Part shown: positions 1 through 8,752 of the stretch, piece by piece
How positions within the stretch are numbered: the stretch's first letter is position 1
Layout of the letters: every line of letters starts with the position of its first letter
Assembly (NCBI GenBank): GCA_002347265.1
Contig: DDYB01000032.1
Location: 322,928 to 386,927, forward strand
Reading direction: 5' to 3'
DNA from: Desulfobacteraceae bacterium UBA2245
GTDB taxonomy: Bacteria > Desulfobacterota > Desulfobacteria > Desulfobacterales > UBA2245
Length of the DNA stretch: 64,000 nucleotides
The notes under the pieces: generated by a model
Seen by the model: the letters and a program-made list of their open reading frames with translations, nothing else
Told to the model about the DNA's origin: nothing
Databases searched by the model: none
Position numbers and translations under genes: made by a program

Positions 1-1
1 C

Positions 2-2155
2 AGCGTTTATTCGGACGCCATGCTGCTTTATCCCGGCCAGGCGCTGAACACGAACCTGTTTTTCGAAAAACTCAGGGATCTGGAATACCGGGAGGTGTCG
101 GGTCAACCCCAGCGCAAAGGCGAACTCCGCAGATCCGGCGCTTTCTGGGATGTGTATCTTCACGATCTGGTCATGCCTGCAAAACAGCGGGAGGGGTTCC
201 GGGTCAGAATCAGTTTTCAAAAAAACCGGATTGAATCCATCGTTCGAATGGACAGTCTGCAGCAACTGCCCATTCTGGAGCTTGAACCCGAACCGATCAT
301 GCTGCTGTTCGGCGGCAATCGGGAACAGCGGCAGCTCGTCTCGATCGATCAGGTTCCGGACACGCTGAAATACGCCGTACTTGCGGCCGAAGACGCCGGT
401 TTTTATAACCATTTCGGCGTTGATCCCCTGGGGATTTTAAGGGCGCTTTATAAAAACATCCGTTACGGAGAGATCCGCCAGGGAGGTTCCACCCTGACCC
501 AGCAGCTTGCGAAAAATTATTTTCTGACGCCGGAACGCACACTGCGTCGAAAGTTCAAGGAACTTTTCATATCACTGACCCTGGAAACCATGTTTGACAA
601 AAACGAAATTCTGGAGCTTTACCTGAACGAGATCTATCTGGGCCAGAAAGGATCGATCTCGGTCTGCGGCGTGGGCGAGGCCTCGGTTTTTTATTTCGCG
701 AAACCGGTCGAACAGCTTTCGCTGGTTGAGGCGGCCACCCTTGCCGGCCTGATCAAAGGCCCCAACCGGTATTCTCCCTATGCGGACCCGGCGCGATGCA
801 AAGAGCGCCGCAACGCCGTTTTGCAGGAGATGCGCCGGAACGGATGGATTACACAAGACGAACAGAATGATGCCCTGACATCCCCGGTCAAATCCGCCGG
901 CTACAAGACCTACGGGAAAAAAGCCCCCTATTTTATCGACTATCTCTGCGAGCAGCTTCCGGAGTTATATTCGCCGGAGGATCTCTCATCTCTGGGACTT
1001 TCCATCTACACCACTCTGGATACCCAGGTGCAGGCAGCAGCGGAAAGCGCCTTGGAAAAGGGGCTTGCCCGGCTGGAAAAAAGCTACCCCGCCCTGAAAC
1101 GAAAGCAGGCCGATCAGCAATTACAGGGCGCCGTGATCGTCATGCAGCCTAAAACAGGCTATATTCTGGCCATGGACGGCGGACGCGATTACGCGATCAG
1201 CCAGTTCAACAGAATCACTCAGGCAATACGGCAGCCGGGAAGCGCCTTCAAACCCTTCGTCTATCTTTCCGCCCTGGACCGGTTCAGCCCTTCGTCTCTG
1301 TTTTCCAACGAACCGAAAACATACCAGATCAACGGAAAGCCGTGGCGGCCCCGGAACACGCACGCTCCAGCCGAGCACGGCCTTCGAATGAGAACGGCCT
1401 TGGCAAAGTCCGACAACCTGGCCGCCGTGGATCTGGCCATGAAAGTGGGGCTCAAAAACATTGTGGATACGGCCGGAACCTTCGGGTTTTCCACCCCGAT
1501 GTCGCCCCAGCCTTCTCTGGCGCTCGGCGCTTTTGAGGTGATTCCTCTGGAACTGGCCCGGGCGTACTGCACATTTGCCGCCGAGGGCGTACAACCCCTT
1601 TGCCTGTCCATGAAAACGGTGACGGACGAGACCGGCAAGTTTCTGGAGCAGCGGCATATGCGGATTGAAAGGATCATTTCTCCGGAAAAAGCCTATATCA
1701 TGAATTCTCTTTTGCGGAGCGTGGTGACGGAGGGGACCGCATCCTCACTGGCCCTCAGGGGCATTGATTTTCCGGCGGCAGGCAAAACAGGCACCACGAA
1801 TGATTACCGGGATGCCTGGTTTGTCGGCTATACGCCGGATATTCTCGCCCTGGTTTGGGTCGGTTTCGACAACGGTGATTCGATCCATGCCGAAGGCGCT
1901 GTCGCCGCCCTTCCGATATGGGCGGAACTGATGCGGCAGCTGCCACAGTATGCGTCGGAGAACTGGTTCCGGCAGCCGCCGGACGTGATCTCCCGAGTCA
2001 TCTGCGCTCAGAGCGGCGCGCTGGCCGTTAAGGGCGTCTGCCCCGAACCGATAGAAGAAGTTTTTTTGTCAACGAATGCGCCCGTTGATCCATGTGAGCT
2101 GCACAAGGCGGGAATTCTGGATCGGATTCTTAAAGGAATAGGTTATGACAGATAA
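2..2155 (+). CDS. mrcB: Class A penicillin-binding protein, PBP1b-like (5' end outside window)
   Basis: Bifunctional peptidoglycan synthase: it polymerises lipid II (GT51 domain) and cross-links stem peptides (transpeptidase) in the periplasm. The frame is open to the left edge; residues before the first Met at 20 read VYSDA, which fits the small PBP1b-specific domain preceding the glycosyltransferase, so the true start and the N-terminal membrane anchor lie upstream of the window. Counting from the Met at 20: GT51 motifs AAEDAGFYNH (catalytic Glu 124) and GGSTLTQQLAKN (about 155-166); transpeptidase SAFK (nucleophile Ser 408), SDN (464-466) and KTGTT (589-593). All catalytic residues are present, so the enzyme looks active. 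It overlaps the next gene by 11 bp, suggesting a coupled envelope operon. The assignment is firm; PBP1b versus another class A subtype rests on the N-terminal domain. Confidence 0.95.
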   Translation, partial: SVYSDAMLLYPGQALNTNLFFEKLRDLEYREVSGQPQRKGELRRSGAFWDVYLHDLVMPAKQREGFRVRISFQKNRIESIVRMDSLQQLPILELEPEPIMLLFGGNREQRQLVSIDQVPDTLKYAVLAAEDAGFYNHFGVDPLGILRALYKNIRYGEIRQGGSTLTQQLAKNYFLTPERTLRRKFKELFISLTLETMFDKNEILELYLNEIYLGQKGSISVCGVGEASVFYFAKPVEQLSLVEAATLAGLIKGPNRYSPYADPARCKERRNAVLQEMRRNGWITQDEQNDALTSPVKSAGYKTYGKKAPYFIDYLCEQLPELYSPEDLSSLGLSIYTTLDTQVQAAAESALEKGLARLEKSYPALKRKQADQQLQGAVIVMQPKTGYILAMDGGRDYAISQFNRITQAIRQPGSAFKPFVYLSALDRFSPSSLFSNEPKTYQINGKPWRPRNTHAPAEHGLRMRTALAKSDNLAAVDLAMKVGLKNIVDTAGTFGFSTPMSPQPSLALGAFEVIPLELARAYCTFAAEGVQPLCLSMKTVTDETGKFLEQRHMRIERIISPEKAYIMNSLLRSVVTEGTASSLALRGIDFPAAGKTGTTNDYRDAWFVGYTPDILALVWVGFDNGDSIHAEGAVAALPIWAELMRQLPQYASENWFRQPPDVISRVICAQSGALAVKGVCPEPIEEVFLSTNAPVDPCELHKAGILDRILKGIGYDR

Positions 2156-2684
2156 AAAACGGGTATGGCTGCTGACATTCTTTCTTTTGATCGCCATCGC
2201 CGCATCGGGATGTGCGCGGGTAATGATCGATCCATATGCAAGACCGCTGGAAAAGACGCCTCCGAAAGCGAAGACCGAGCCGGCTGAAGCAACGGTAAAA
2301 AAAACGCCATCCATTGAGGAGAGCCATAAGCCTGTGGTTGAAAAAGCGCCGGAGAAGATGTTTCCGATAGAGGAAGAAACACTTCCGGTTCCGAAACCGG
2401 CAAAACCCGATCCCAGAGCGTTGGCGTCCCTGGAATTGACGGAGCAGGGCCGGATGCTTCTTGAACAGGGCAGAGTGGATGAAGCAATGACTGTTTTCGA
2501 AAGTGCCGTGAATCTTTCCCCCGAAAACGGACGGAATTATTACTATCTTGCCGAGGCGTGGCTTGTTAAGGGCGACCTTCGCCAGGCCCGGGAATGGAAT
2601 CGTCTGGCCGAACTCTATCTGCAGGGCGATCCGGACTGGGCAAAAAGGGTGAGCAGTCAGAAAGTCAAGATCAACGGGGACTAA
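2145..2684 (+). CDS. Lipoprotein with TPR repeat
   Basis: Predicted outer-membrane lipoprotein of 179 residues: a basic N-terminus, a hydrophobic stretch and lipobox AASGC (acylated Cys 23). A Pro/Lys/Glu-rich linker follows (about 30-90), then a TPR-like helical pair near 95-150 (QGRMLLEQGRVDEAMTVF and the following helix). The ATG lies inside the last codons of the upstream PBP gene, pointing to translational coupling. E. coli PBP1b needs an outer-membrane lipoprotein activator (LpoB); this protein has no recognisable LpoB domain, but its position and lipoprotein nature make an analogous partner role a reasonable guess. The lipoprotein/TPR call is firm, the partner role speculative. Confidence 0.8.
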   Translation: MTDKKRVWLLTFFLLIAIAASGCARVMIDPYARPLEKTPPKAKTEPAEATVKKTPSIEESHKPVVEKAPEKMFPIEEETLPVPKPAKPDPRALASLELTEQGRMLLEQGRVDEAMTVFESAVNLSPENGRNYYYLAEAWLVKGDLRQAREWNRLAELYLQGDPDWAKRVSSQKVKINGD

Positions 2685-2804
2685 CCAGGCTGGAATGATG
2701 CTCGGCCCTGACAAATTCCGGGCAATGTCTTCTTTTGGACCGGATACTGTCGGAAGACGCGCATGTCTTCAGAAGATGAGCCATCAGCCGTCGCATTCCG
2801 GTCC

Positions 2805-2833
2805 GCGGCCGCCGGCGTTTTTCCGGCGGCCGC
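2805..2833. terminator. GC-rich hairpin between convergent genes
   Basis: Perfect 11-bp inverted repeat (GCGGCCGCCGG and its complement) around a 7-nt loop containing TTTTT, between the plus-strand lipoprotein gene and the minus-strand usp gene. There is no T-tract after the stem on either strand, so it may terminate weakly, act as an RNA 3'-end stabiliser, or be a REP-like palindrome. Confidence 0.4.
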
Positions 2834-2873
2834 AAGGAAAGCGGCGTATTCCAAATGATGAACCGGCTTGCGT

Positions 2874-3353
2874 TCAGGGCATAGGTGGAACATCGGCTTT
2901 GAGCAGAGGAACTCTGGGCTCAAGCACCCTGAAGAGCAGCACCGGAACCGTGGCATGCGTGACGACCTTTTCGGCGGTGCTTCCCAGGGTCCATGCCACC
3001 TCTCCCTTTCCGTGGGTTGCCATGGCAATGAGGTCCATCTTCTTTTCATCGGCAAAGGCGACGATTTCCCGCGCCGGCAGGCCCTTCAAACACTGGACTT
3101 CAAAGGGCACACCCTTTGCTTGAAACTGTTTGCCGACTTCTCCCAGGTAGCCGGCGCACTGAGCGATTTCAGAAGCCTCGGCTTTTTCCTCCAGTTTGGG
3201 CGGCATCTGCGCCGCGATCGCGGTGACAGGCGCGTAAAAGACGTGCAGCAGAACGACCTTGGCATTGCTGGTTTTGGCGAATTCAATGACTTTCGGCAAA
3301 ATCTTTTCCGCCATTTTGGAGCCATCCAGTGGTACAAGAATCTTGTTGAACAT
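2874..3353 (-). CDS. Universal stress protein, UspA family
   Basis: Single-domain cytoplasmic Usp of 159 residues. It starts with the typical beta strand FNKILVPLDGS and ends with the nucleotide-loop region THGKGEVAWTLGSTAEKV and the last strand VPVLLF. The spacing G-x-G-x7-GST departs slightly from the ATP-binding consensus, so whether it binds ATP is uncertain. A near-perfect Shine-Dalgarno (AAAGGAGG) precedes the ATG. Usp proteins dimerise and respond to stress or energy limitation; no partner gene is adjacent, and it is transcribed alone, convergently with the lipoprotein gene. Confidence 0.9.
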   Translation of the reverse strand: MFNKILVPLDGSKMAEKILPKVIEFAKTSNAKVVLLHVFYAPVTAIAAQMPPKLEEKAEASEIAQCAGYLGEVGKQFQAKGVPFEVQCLKGLPAREIVAFADEKKMDLIAMATHGKGEVAWTLGSTAEKVVTHATVPVLLFRVLEPRVPLLKADVPPMP

Positions 3354-3735
3354 AATGACCTCCTTTGCTGATGTTGTTGATCATGATGCACAATTCCTGA
3401 CAGCTGCTTTCCGGAAGGTTTATGGTGAAAGCCTCCGGCAAAAAAAGCGCTGATTTCAACATGCCAAGGCGCATCGAAAAATTATTGCTCAGAAATGTTC
3501 TATCCGGATGCAGAATCGCTATTGTCTGCCTGTTTGCAGGAAATCCGGAGATGGCCCAAATATTCTGTTGTTTCAGCGCTGATCCGCTTTATCAAAATTG
3601 AATGCCACCCATTGCGAAATCAGAGGCATTGAGAAATCGGTTGATTTGAATCTTTGTGTGCGGGCTTTTTTAAAATATAAAGTAAGGGAAATGAATGTGT
3701 CAATAGAACATTTTTAAAATAATAGGGCAGTTGCT
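3354..3735. other. Intergenic region between divergent genes
   Basis: About 520 bases separate the divergently transcribed usp and ferritin-like genes. The part nearest the ferritin-like gene is AT-rich and contains a promoter-like motif (separate entry). No open frame with recognisable coding content and no RNA gene was found here. Confidence 0.4.
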
Positions 3736-3764
3736 TTGACCTGAGGGCTTCGTTCTGATAAATT
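3736..3764 (+). promoter_or_regulatory. Sigma70-type promoter candidate for the ferritin-like gene
   Basis: TTGACC (3736-3741), a 17-bp spacer, then TAAATT (3759-3764), about 110 bases upstream of the ferritin-like ATG in an AT-rich stretch. The -35 matches consensus 5/6 and the -10 4/6. Found by eye only. Confidence 0.35.
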
Positions 3765-3875
3765 CGAAAATATTTCAAAATCAGGTCCATGTCTACGGCC
3801 AGGAAAAGTGCACGGCTTGGAATGATTTTTATCGCCGGCTTTTGATAATTTTCAATCCGGTCGAGGAGGTTATGA

Positions 3876-4337
3876 ATGCTCGAAACCGATCAGAGAGAGA
3901 TTGTCGAATTGCTGTATCAACAGGAAATGATTCTTGGAAAGCTTTATCAGATATTTGCCGCCAAGTTCGCTGAATACGCGGATTTCTGGACCGATCTTGC
4001 CGGAGAGGAAGCCCGGCATGCCGAGTTGATCCAAAAATTGTATCAGGCCGGAAAAAAGGATTGGGTCTCTTTCAGAGAGGGGAAAATAAGAGCGCAGAGC
4101 ATTTCGACCTTCATTGAGCATGTCAAAAGCCTTGCCGTACAGGCGGAAAACGACGAAATCGATTTCAAAAGTGCGGTTGCCCATACCCTGGATCTGGAAA
4201 AATCACTTCTTGAAAAAAACGTCTTTTCCCGTTTTGAGGCAATGGACGCCCGTATAAAGGAGGTTATGATCAGGCTTGAGAATGAAACCAGAAAACATGC
4301 CGCAAAGGCACGGTCTCTGATGGAAAAAATTTTATAG
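3876..4337 (+). CDS. Ferritin-like / rubrerythrin-type helical protein
   Basis: All-helical 153-residue protein with ferritin-like pattern: an early Glu in EMILGKLYQIFAAKF and a later EEARHAELIQKL (E-x-x-H type, about 47-58). It lacks the C-terminal rubredoxin Cys4 centre of classical rubrerythrins. In anaerobes such proteins usually handle peroxide or bind non-haem iron, but the second half carries fewer obvious ligands, so a structural or sensory role is possible. The start at 3876 is preceded by GAGGAGG with good spacing; an out-of-frame ATG lies 4 bases earlier. Monocistronic, and convergent with the deacetylase fusion gene. Confidence 0.65.
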   Translation: MLETDQREIVELLYQQEMILGKLYQIFAAKFAEYADFWTDLAGEEARHAELIQKLYQAGKKDWVSFREGKIRAQSISTFIEHVKSLAVQAENDEIDFKSAVAHTLDLEKSLLEKNVFSRFEAMDARIKEVMIRLENETRKHAAKARSLMEKIL

Positions 4338-4408
4338 GGCGGCTGTTTTCAAAAAATACCGAACCTTTTCCCCCGGAACGGACCCATCGGGCTGACGCTT
4401 TTCGCGAT

Positions 4409-6178
4409 TCATGATGATCCGGATTTTGCCGGAATTCTGGAAACGTCCTGAAACATTCCCCGCCAGAGCCCGATGAAAAAGCGCCTGGCATTGGCGCCGA
4501 TCGAACGGTTGTCGTATCCGCCTTCCTGAATCACCAGGGTCGGCAGTCTCAGTTTGCCAATGCGCCGGCCGACCGCTTCAAAGTCGTTTCCCGTCAAAGC
4601 CCAGGTGCCTGTAGGGTCTCCCCTGGCCGTGTCCAGTCCCAGGCACACGACCAAATACGCCGGCTTGAACCGTCTGATCCGGTGCAGTGCCTGATCGACC
4701 GTTTCCATATATCTGCTCCCGTCCACCTGCTCGGGCAACGGATAATTGATGTTGAAACCAAATCCCTGGTCCTGGCCCCGTTCCTTCGAAAATCCGCTGA
4801 AATAAGGGTAGGCGATGGACGGTTTGCCGTGGATCGAAACGGTGAGCACATCGTTTCGCCGATAAAAAATCATCTGCTGGCCATTGCCGTGATGGTAATC
4901 CAGATCCAGCATGGCGATATTTCCGTATCGGCTCAGATGGTTTGCCGCGATCGCCGCATTGTTGAAATAGCAGAATCCGCCGAAGGCCCGGTGCTCGGCA
5001 TGGTGGCCCGGAGGCCTTACCAGTGCGTAAGCCGCATACGCGCCTTCCATCAGCTTGGATGCGGCTGTCAGCGCGCAGTCCACGGCTCTCCGGGCGGCGG
5101 TGAACGCATTTCGGCTCAGCGGGGTGAACGTGTCGATGCAGTAATACCCCGCCCGGACGGCAAGATCCCGGGGGGGCTTGGCGGCGTTTCGAATCGGAAA
5201 CACGTAAGGATATATCGGACGATGCGGTTCGATGGCAGCGCACACCCGTTTGAAGTATTTAACAAAGCCGGCGTCGTGAACCGCCAGAATGTTCTTGTCG
5301 GAAAATTCCTTCGGCATGACCCGTTCAAAGATGTCCGCTTTTTCCAGGGATTTTAAAATCGATCGAATTCGAACCGGGCTTTCCACATATCCCCGCTCGT
5401 GAACATGGTGGATCTGGTGCTGATCTGTCACAACCAGGGCAATACGCTTCAGGCGACCCGATGGGGCGATGATTGCCTCCTCTTTCCGCGCATAACGCGG
5501 TTCCCGGAGCCGGACCGGGTCGTCCTGAAAAGAATCGAGGACCATCTTCACATACACCGGGCTGCACAGATCCTTGTATTTCTTGGTTAAAACCGCCGCC
5601 ACCACCTTTCTGGCAAGGTTCCGGCTCAGGGGCCGATTCTGCCCCAGGTTGTCGAATACCAGATACGGCGGGTTGTCGCCTCCGGGGGTTACCGGGGTTT
5701 CATAGGCGGTATTGATGATGGGCCGTGCGCCGTGTGTTTCGTAGAATTTCAGCCGGGCCCTGTTTTTCATGAGCATCCGGGGGTCCCTGCACAGCGCCGG
5801 ATCATCCGGCAGGCACTCAAAAAACAGACCGATCACGCCCAGAGTGAGCGCTTCCTCCTGAATTTGTTCATAAAGCGAGCTGCCCACACCGCGACCCCGT
5901 ACACCGGGCGCCGAGGATAAAAAGTCCAGATAACAGAAGCCGAGTTCCGGATCATGCGAAAGAAGCGCGAAGCTTTGGACCTTTCCCCCCAGGCTCTCGG
6001 TGACGTAGATCATGGAGCGGAACTGGTACTTGAAAGGATTTCTCAGCATTTCCGGAATTTTGTCGATTTTGGCGCCGTTGACCGCATGGAACTGAGTTGC
6101 CAGAATTTCCCGGATCTGGCCGATTGCGTGCTGATTGGCGGGATGTACATCATCAAATATTCGCCGGATTCGAAACAT
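4409..6178 (-). CDS. GNAT acetyltransferase-histone deacetylase family fusion
   Basis: 589-residue two-domain protein. Residues about 1-180 are a GNAT-like acyltransferase with motif A RGRGVGSSLYEQI (94-106), where acetyl-CoA pyrophosphate binds. Residues about 245-575 are a class I/II-type zinc deacetylase: tandem histidines PPGHH (389-393), zinc ligands Asp 427 and His 429 in LDLDYHHGNG, third ligand Asp 516 in CLGLDTARGD, and catalytic Tyr 555 in EGGYDN. All deacetylase residues are intact. Bacterial relatives deacetylate acetylpolyamines, acetoin-enzyme lysines or other acyl-amines; substrate cannot be assigned here. Opposing acyl-transfer and deacylation domains in one chain suggest a reversible protein or small-molecule acylation switch. 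Monocistronic and cytoplasmic. Confidence 0.88.
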   Translation of the reverse strand: MFRIRRIFDDVHPANQHAIGQIREILATQFHAVNGAKIDKIPEMLRNPFKYQFRSMIYVTESLGGKVQSFALLSHDPELGFCYLDFLSSAPGVRGRGVGSSLYEQIQEEALTLGVIGLFFECLPDDPALCRDPRMLMKNRARLKFYETHGARPIINTAYETPVTPGGDNPPYLVFDNLGQNRPLSRNLARKVVAAVLTKKYKDLCSPVYVKMVLDSFQDDPVRLREPRYARKEEAIIAPSGRLKRIALVVTDQHQIHHVHERGYVESPVRIRSILKSLEKADIFERVMPKEFSDKNILAVHDAGFVKYFKRVCAAIEPHRPIYPYVFPIRNAAKPPRDLAVRAGYYCIDTFTPLSRNAFTAARRAVDCALTAASKLMEGAYAAYALVRPPGHHAEHRAFGGFCYFNNAAIAANHLSRYGNIAMLDLDYHHGNGQQMIFYRRNDVLTVSIHGKPSIAYPYFSGFSKERGQDQGFGFNINYPLPEQVDGSRYMETVDQALHRIRRFKPAYLVVCLGLDTARGDPTGTWALTGNDFEAVGRRIGKLRLPTLVIQEGGYDNRSIGANARRFFIGLWRGMFQDVSRIPAKSGSS

Positions 6179-6306
6179 GGCAAAAAGCTTTCAGAACAGA
6201 AAAATTTTCGTCAACCTCATTCGGAAAGGCAACCCGAGGCATGCGTTTTTCCAGAATCACCGCGCCTTTCCGGAGCTTGGATTTAAGGCCGATTAACCTT
6301 CCGCTG

Positions 6307-7335
6307 TCACTTCCGTTCGGAGAGCGATTTAACGCCCCATGTTTCGATCAGACGGTTGATGTCGGTGGTCTTTAAATTCATCCCGCCCTCTGAGACCGGC
6401 AGCAGCATGATGCGCTTTCCCTGAATCGCCTCGGCGATTCTCAGTTTTACAATCGCTTCACCCCCGTTCCCTGCCAGAGCGTTATTCATTTCCCTGATCC
6501 CGTTCGCTTCCGCAATGCCTTCGGCCTGGATGGCCTTGGCTAGGAGTTCCTGCTGTTCCTGGTATACATCGGCCTCGATTTTTTCCTTGAGATATTGGCC
6601 GTCAGCGTCTGCCACCATTTTGTTGACTTCTCCGCGGGCTTCTTCAAGTTTGCGTTTGTATTCTTCACGGGCCGCATGCTGGGCGGACTTGTTTTTCTCC
6701 ACCTGCTGATCAGCCACCTTCTTGTCTTCGATGGCTTTCTGATATTCGGGGTTGAAACGATAATCGTTGGTCAACACCTTTTCGACGATGATGCCCATGG
6801 GCCCCAGAATTTTCTGTAACGCATTCCGGGCCTTTTCAGACTGGGCTTCGCGTGCATCGGCAACATAGAAGGCTTCAGTTTTAAGTTCGCCGAAAATGTC
6901 CCTCGGTTTGCTGCGGGCAACGGTTCGCACCACTTTGTCCCGCAGGCTGATGACATCCCTGGCAACATACTGGAGAATATAGGGCGCCTTGTCCGCATCG
7001 ATGCGATAGGCGATGATCACATCCAGGCTGATGTCGTTTCCGTCGATGGTTTTAAGCAATAAATCGTCTCTGGACTGGCGGTCCCCCTTCACCTGCGAAT
7101 ACGTCATCTCCAGATTCTGCAGTTTGGTGTCAAAAACATGCCAATCGTTAATAAACGGAAGGAAAAAATAGGTGGCGCCCGGAGCGTAGATCCGATCCTC
7201 AACGCCCTTGGGGCCGATAAAAGCGATTTTGCGGGTTCTGACGCCCACCTCCGTCTCTCCGGTGGTATGGGGAACGCAGCCGGTCGCGGCAAACACGGCC
7301 GTCATGAGAACAATCCGGATCAAAAAGCGTTTCAT
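6307..7335 (-). CDS. SPFH/prohibitin-family lipoprotein (HflC-like)
   Basis: 342-residue SPFH-domain protein. The N-terminus is a lipoprotein signal (lipobox AATGC, Cys 20) rather than the usual uncleaved membrane anchor. The SPFH core (about 25-200) is followed by a charged coiled coil with an Ala/Glu-rich flotillin-like segment (about 205-275), and a C-terminal region from about 280. HflK/HflC pairs form large cages around FtsH; a lipidated partner would put the complex on the periplasmic leaflet. The ATG overlaps the stop of the upstream SPFH gene by 4 bp, indicating a coupled operon. No FtsH gene is nearby. Family is certain, specific function not. Confidence 0.85.
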   Translation of the reverse strand: MKRFLIRIVLMTAVFAATGCVPHTTGETEVGVRTRKIAFIGPKGVEDRIYAPGATYFFLPFINDWHVFDTKLQNLEMTYSQVKGDRQSRDDLLLKTIDGNDISLDVIIAYRIDADKAPYILQYVARDVISLRDKVVRTVARSKPRDIFGELKTEAFYVADAREAQSEKARNALQKILGPMGIIVEKVLTNDYRFNPEYQKAIEDKKVADQQVEKNKSAQHAAREEYKRKLEEARGEVNKMVADADGQYLKEKIEADVYQEQQELLAKAIQAEGIAEANGIREMNNALAGNGGEAIVKLRIAEAIQGKRIMLLPVSEGGMNLKTTDINRLIETWGVKSLSERK

Positions 7336-8432
7336 TTGCCGTCTCCTTTGCGAACATCAAATAATTGCAGGGCATTGTCCAGATTCAAGGGATTGACGCC
7401 GACGGGACCGTCGCTGGGCAGTATGATCATCTCCAGTCCCTTGTATACATCGGCCATTTTCAGCCCCACCATGCGTTCGGAGCCGATTCCTTTCAGAGCT
7501 TCATTTTTCAGGCGTACACGTTCCGCCTCCGCCAGTTTTACCAGCAGGTCGGCTTCCGCTTTTTTCTTGCGAACATAGAGATCTTTTTCGGCGATCTTGC
7601 GGGTGACGTAGGCCTTGCCTTTTTCAATCTCAACGGCGGCGATAACCATCCCTTCCTGAACGATTTTCTTCAATTCAGCCTCCTCCTTGGCCGCGCGGGC
7701 CGCCGCCTGATTGGTAAACACCATCTGGTCCTGGAGCTTCTTCTCCTCTATGTTTTTCTGGATTTCCTTACTGTATATAAAATAGCGCACCAGGACCTGA
7801 TCCACTTCAAGGCCTTTTAAATTCAATTCGCTGTTGAGTCTCTGCTTGGCTTCTTCCGTCTTCCGGACCCTCATCGGACTGTTGTAGAATTCTTCGGTGG
7901 TCAACTTTCCTAGGGTCTCCTTCAACGCCGGTTCGGCCTTGGGGATGATGCCGTTGTCCTCAAAGAGAGTTCCGGGACCGATGGTGGTAAAAACCAGGTA
8001 GGGGTCCTTGACGTGGTAGAGAAAGGAAACGTCCACATCCACGAAAAAGCCGTCCGATGTCTGAATGTGGGCCGCCCGGTCTTTTCTGGCAGCGCCTGAG
8101 GCGGTTTCTGGGAAATTGGTCAGTTCAAGAACCTGAATGCCCTTGGGAAGGCGGTATATCTGCTGCAGCCCGAAGGGCAGAACAAAAGCTATGCCCGCCT
8201 GATGGATCTTTTTTTGGACGCCGCGGTTTATGCCGATTCGGGCCACCTTGATGCCGTACTCATCGGGCTGGATGTAGACGAAAAAGAGGTTGAAGCCGAA
8301 AAAGACCAGCACAACCCCGATGATGAGGAACTTCCAGGCCCGCGTCAGCCTTAGATTCAGCGACGGAAATCTGAATCGCCCCATCCGTTCATTGATGTAT
8401 GAAGCAATCTTATTCCTCGAATCTTCATCCAC
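7332..8432 (-). CDS. SPFH/prohibitin-family membrane protein (HflK-like)
   Basis: 366-residue partner of the following SPFH protein. One transmembrane helix (about 32-53) follows a cytoplasmic N-terminus and leads into an SPFH domain (about 55-235). A long charged helix (about 240-310, KAYVTRKIAEKDLYVRKKKA) and a short hydrophobic tail complete it. In the family the domain faces the periplasm and assembles as hetero-oligomeric rings or cages that organise membrane domains and restrain proteases. First gene of a two-gene minus-strand operon; an upstream Shine-Dalgarno (AAAGGAG) precedes the ATG. Confidence 0.85.
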   Translation of the reverse strand: MDEDSRNKIASYINERMGRFRFPSLNLRLTRAWKFLIIGVVLVFFGFNLFFVYIQPDEYGIKVARIGINRGVQKKIHQAGIAFVLPFGLQQIYRLPKGIQVLELTNFPETASGAARKDRAAHIQTSDGFFVDVDVSFLYHVKDPYLVFTTIGPGTLFEDNGIIPKAEPALKETLGKLTTEEFYNSPMRVRKTEEAKQRLNSELNLKGLEVDQVLVRYFIYSKEIQKNIEEKKLQDQMVFTNQAAARAAKEEAELKKIVQEGMVIAAVEIEKGKAYVTRKIAEKDLYVRKKKAEADLLVKLAEAERVRLKNEALKGIGSERMVGLKMADVYKGLEMIILPSDGPVGVNPLNLDNALQLFDVRKGDGK

Positions 8433-8752
8433 GTTCTTACTCTCCTTTCAAAAGATGCCGGCTGCAAGGAAAACGGTAATGTCTGGCTTAAAAAAACCGC
8501 CGACCAAAACTGCAAACCTTTGTATTTGCCTTTGGTTGCGATGCTTAATGAAGATGAATATCTTCCAAGTTAGTTTAAAATCGACTGTTCGGCAAGAGGG
8601 CAAATTATCTCATGAAAAATTCCCGCCTGTTGTGGCCGGAATGATTGCTTTTTTGTGTCGTACTGAGTCCACTCGGAATGTTTTTGATATGAAAGGTTGA
8701 ACCCTGACCTTTGAAAAAGCAGGATAAAGGATGGTATTCAGTATACTGGCAT
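8433..8752. other. Intergenic, no gene seen
   Basis: About 320 bases between two minus-strand genes. It probably contains the promoter of the SPFH operon. No convincing open frame, RNA gene or strong hairpin was recognised. Confidence 0.4.

Noticed and set aside
1121..1657. Long minus-strand frame opposite the penicillin-binding protein
   Set aside because: Shadow of a strongly coding plus-strand domain; composition-driven.
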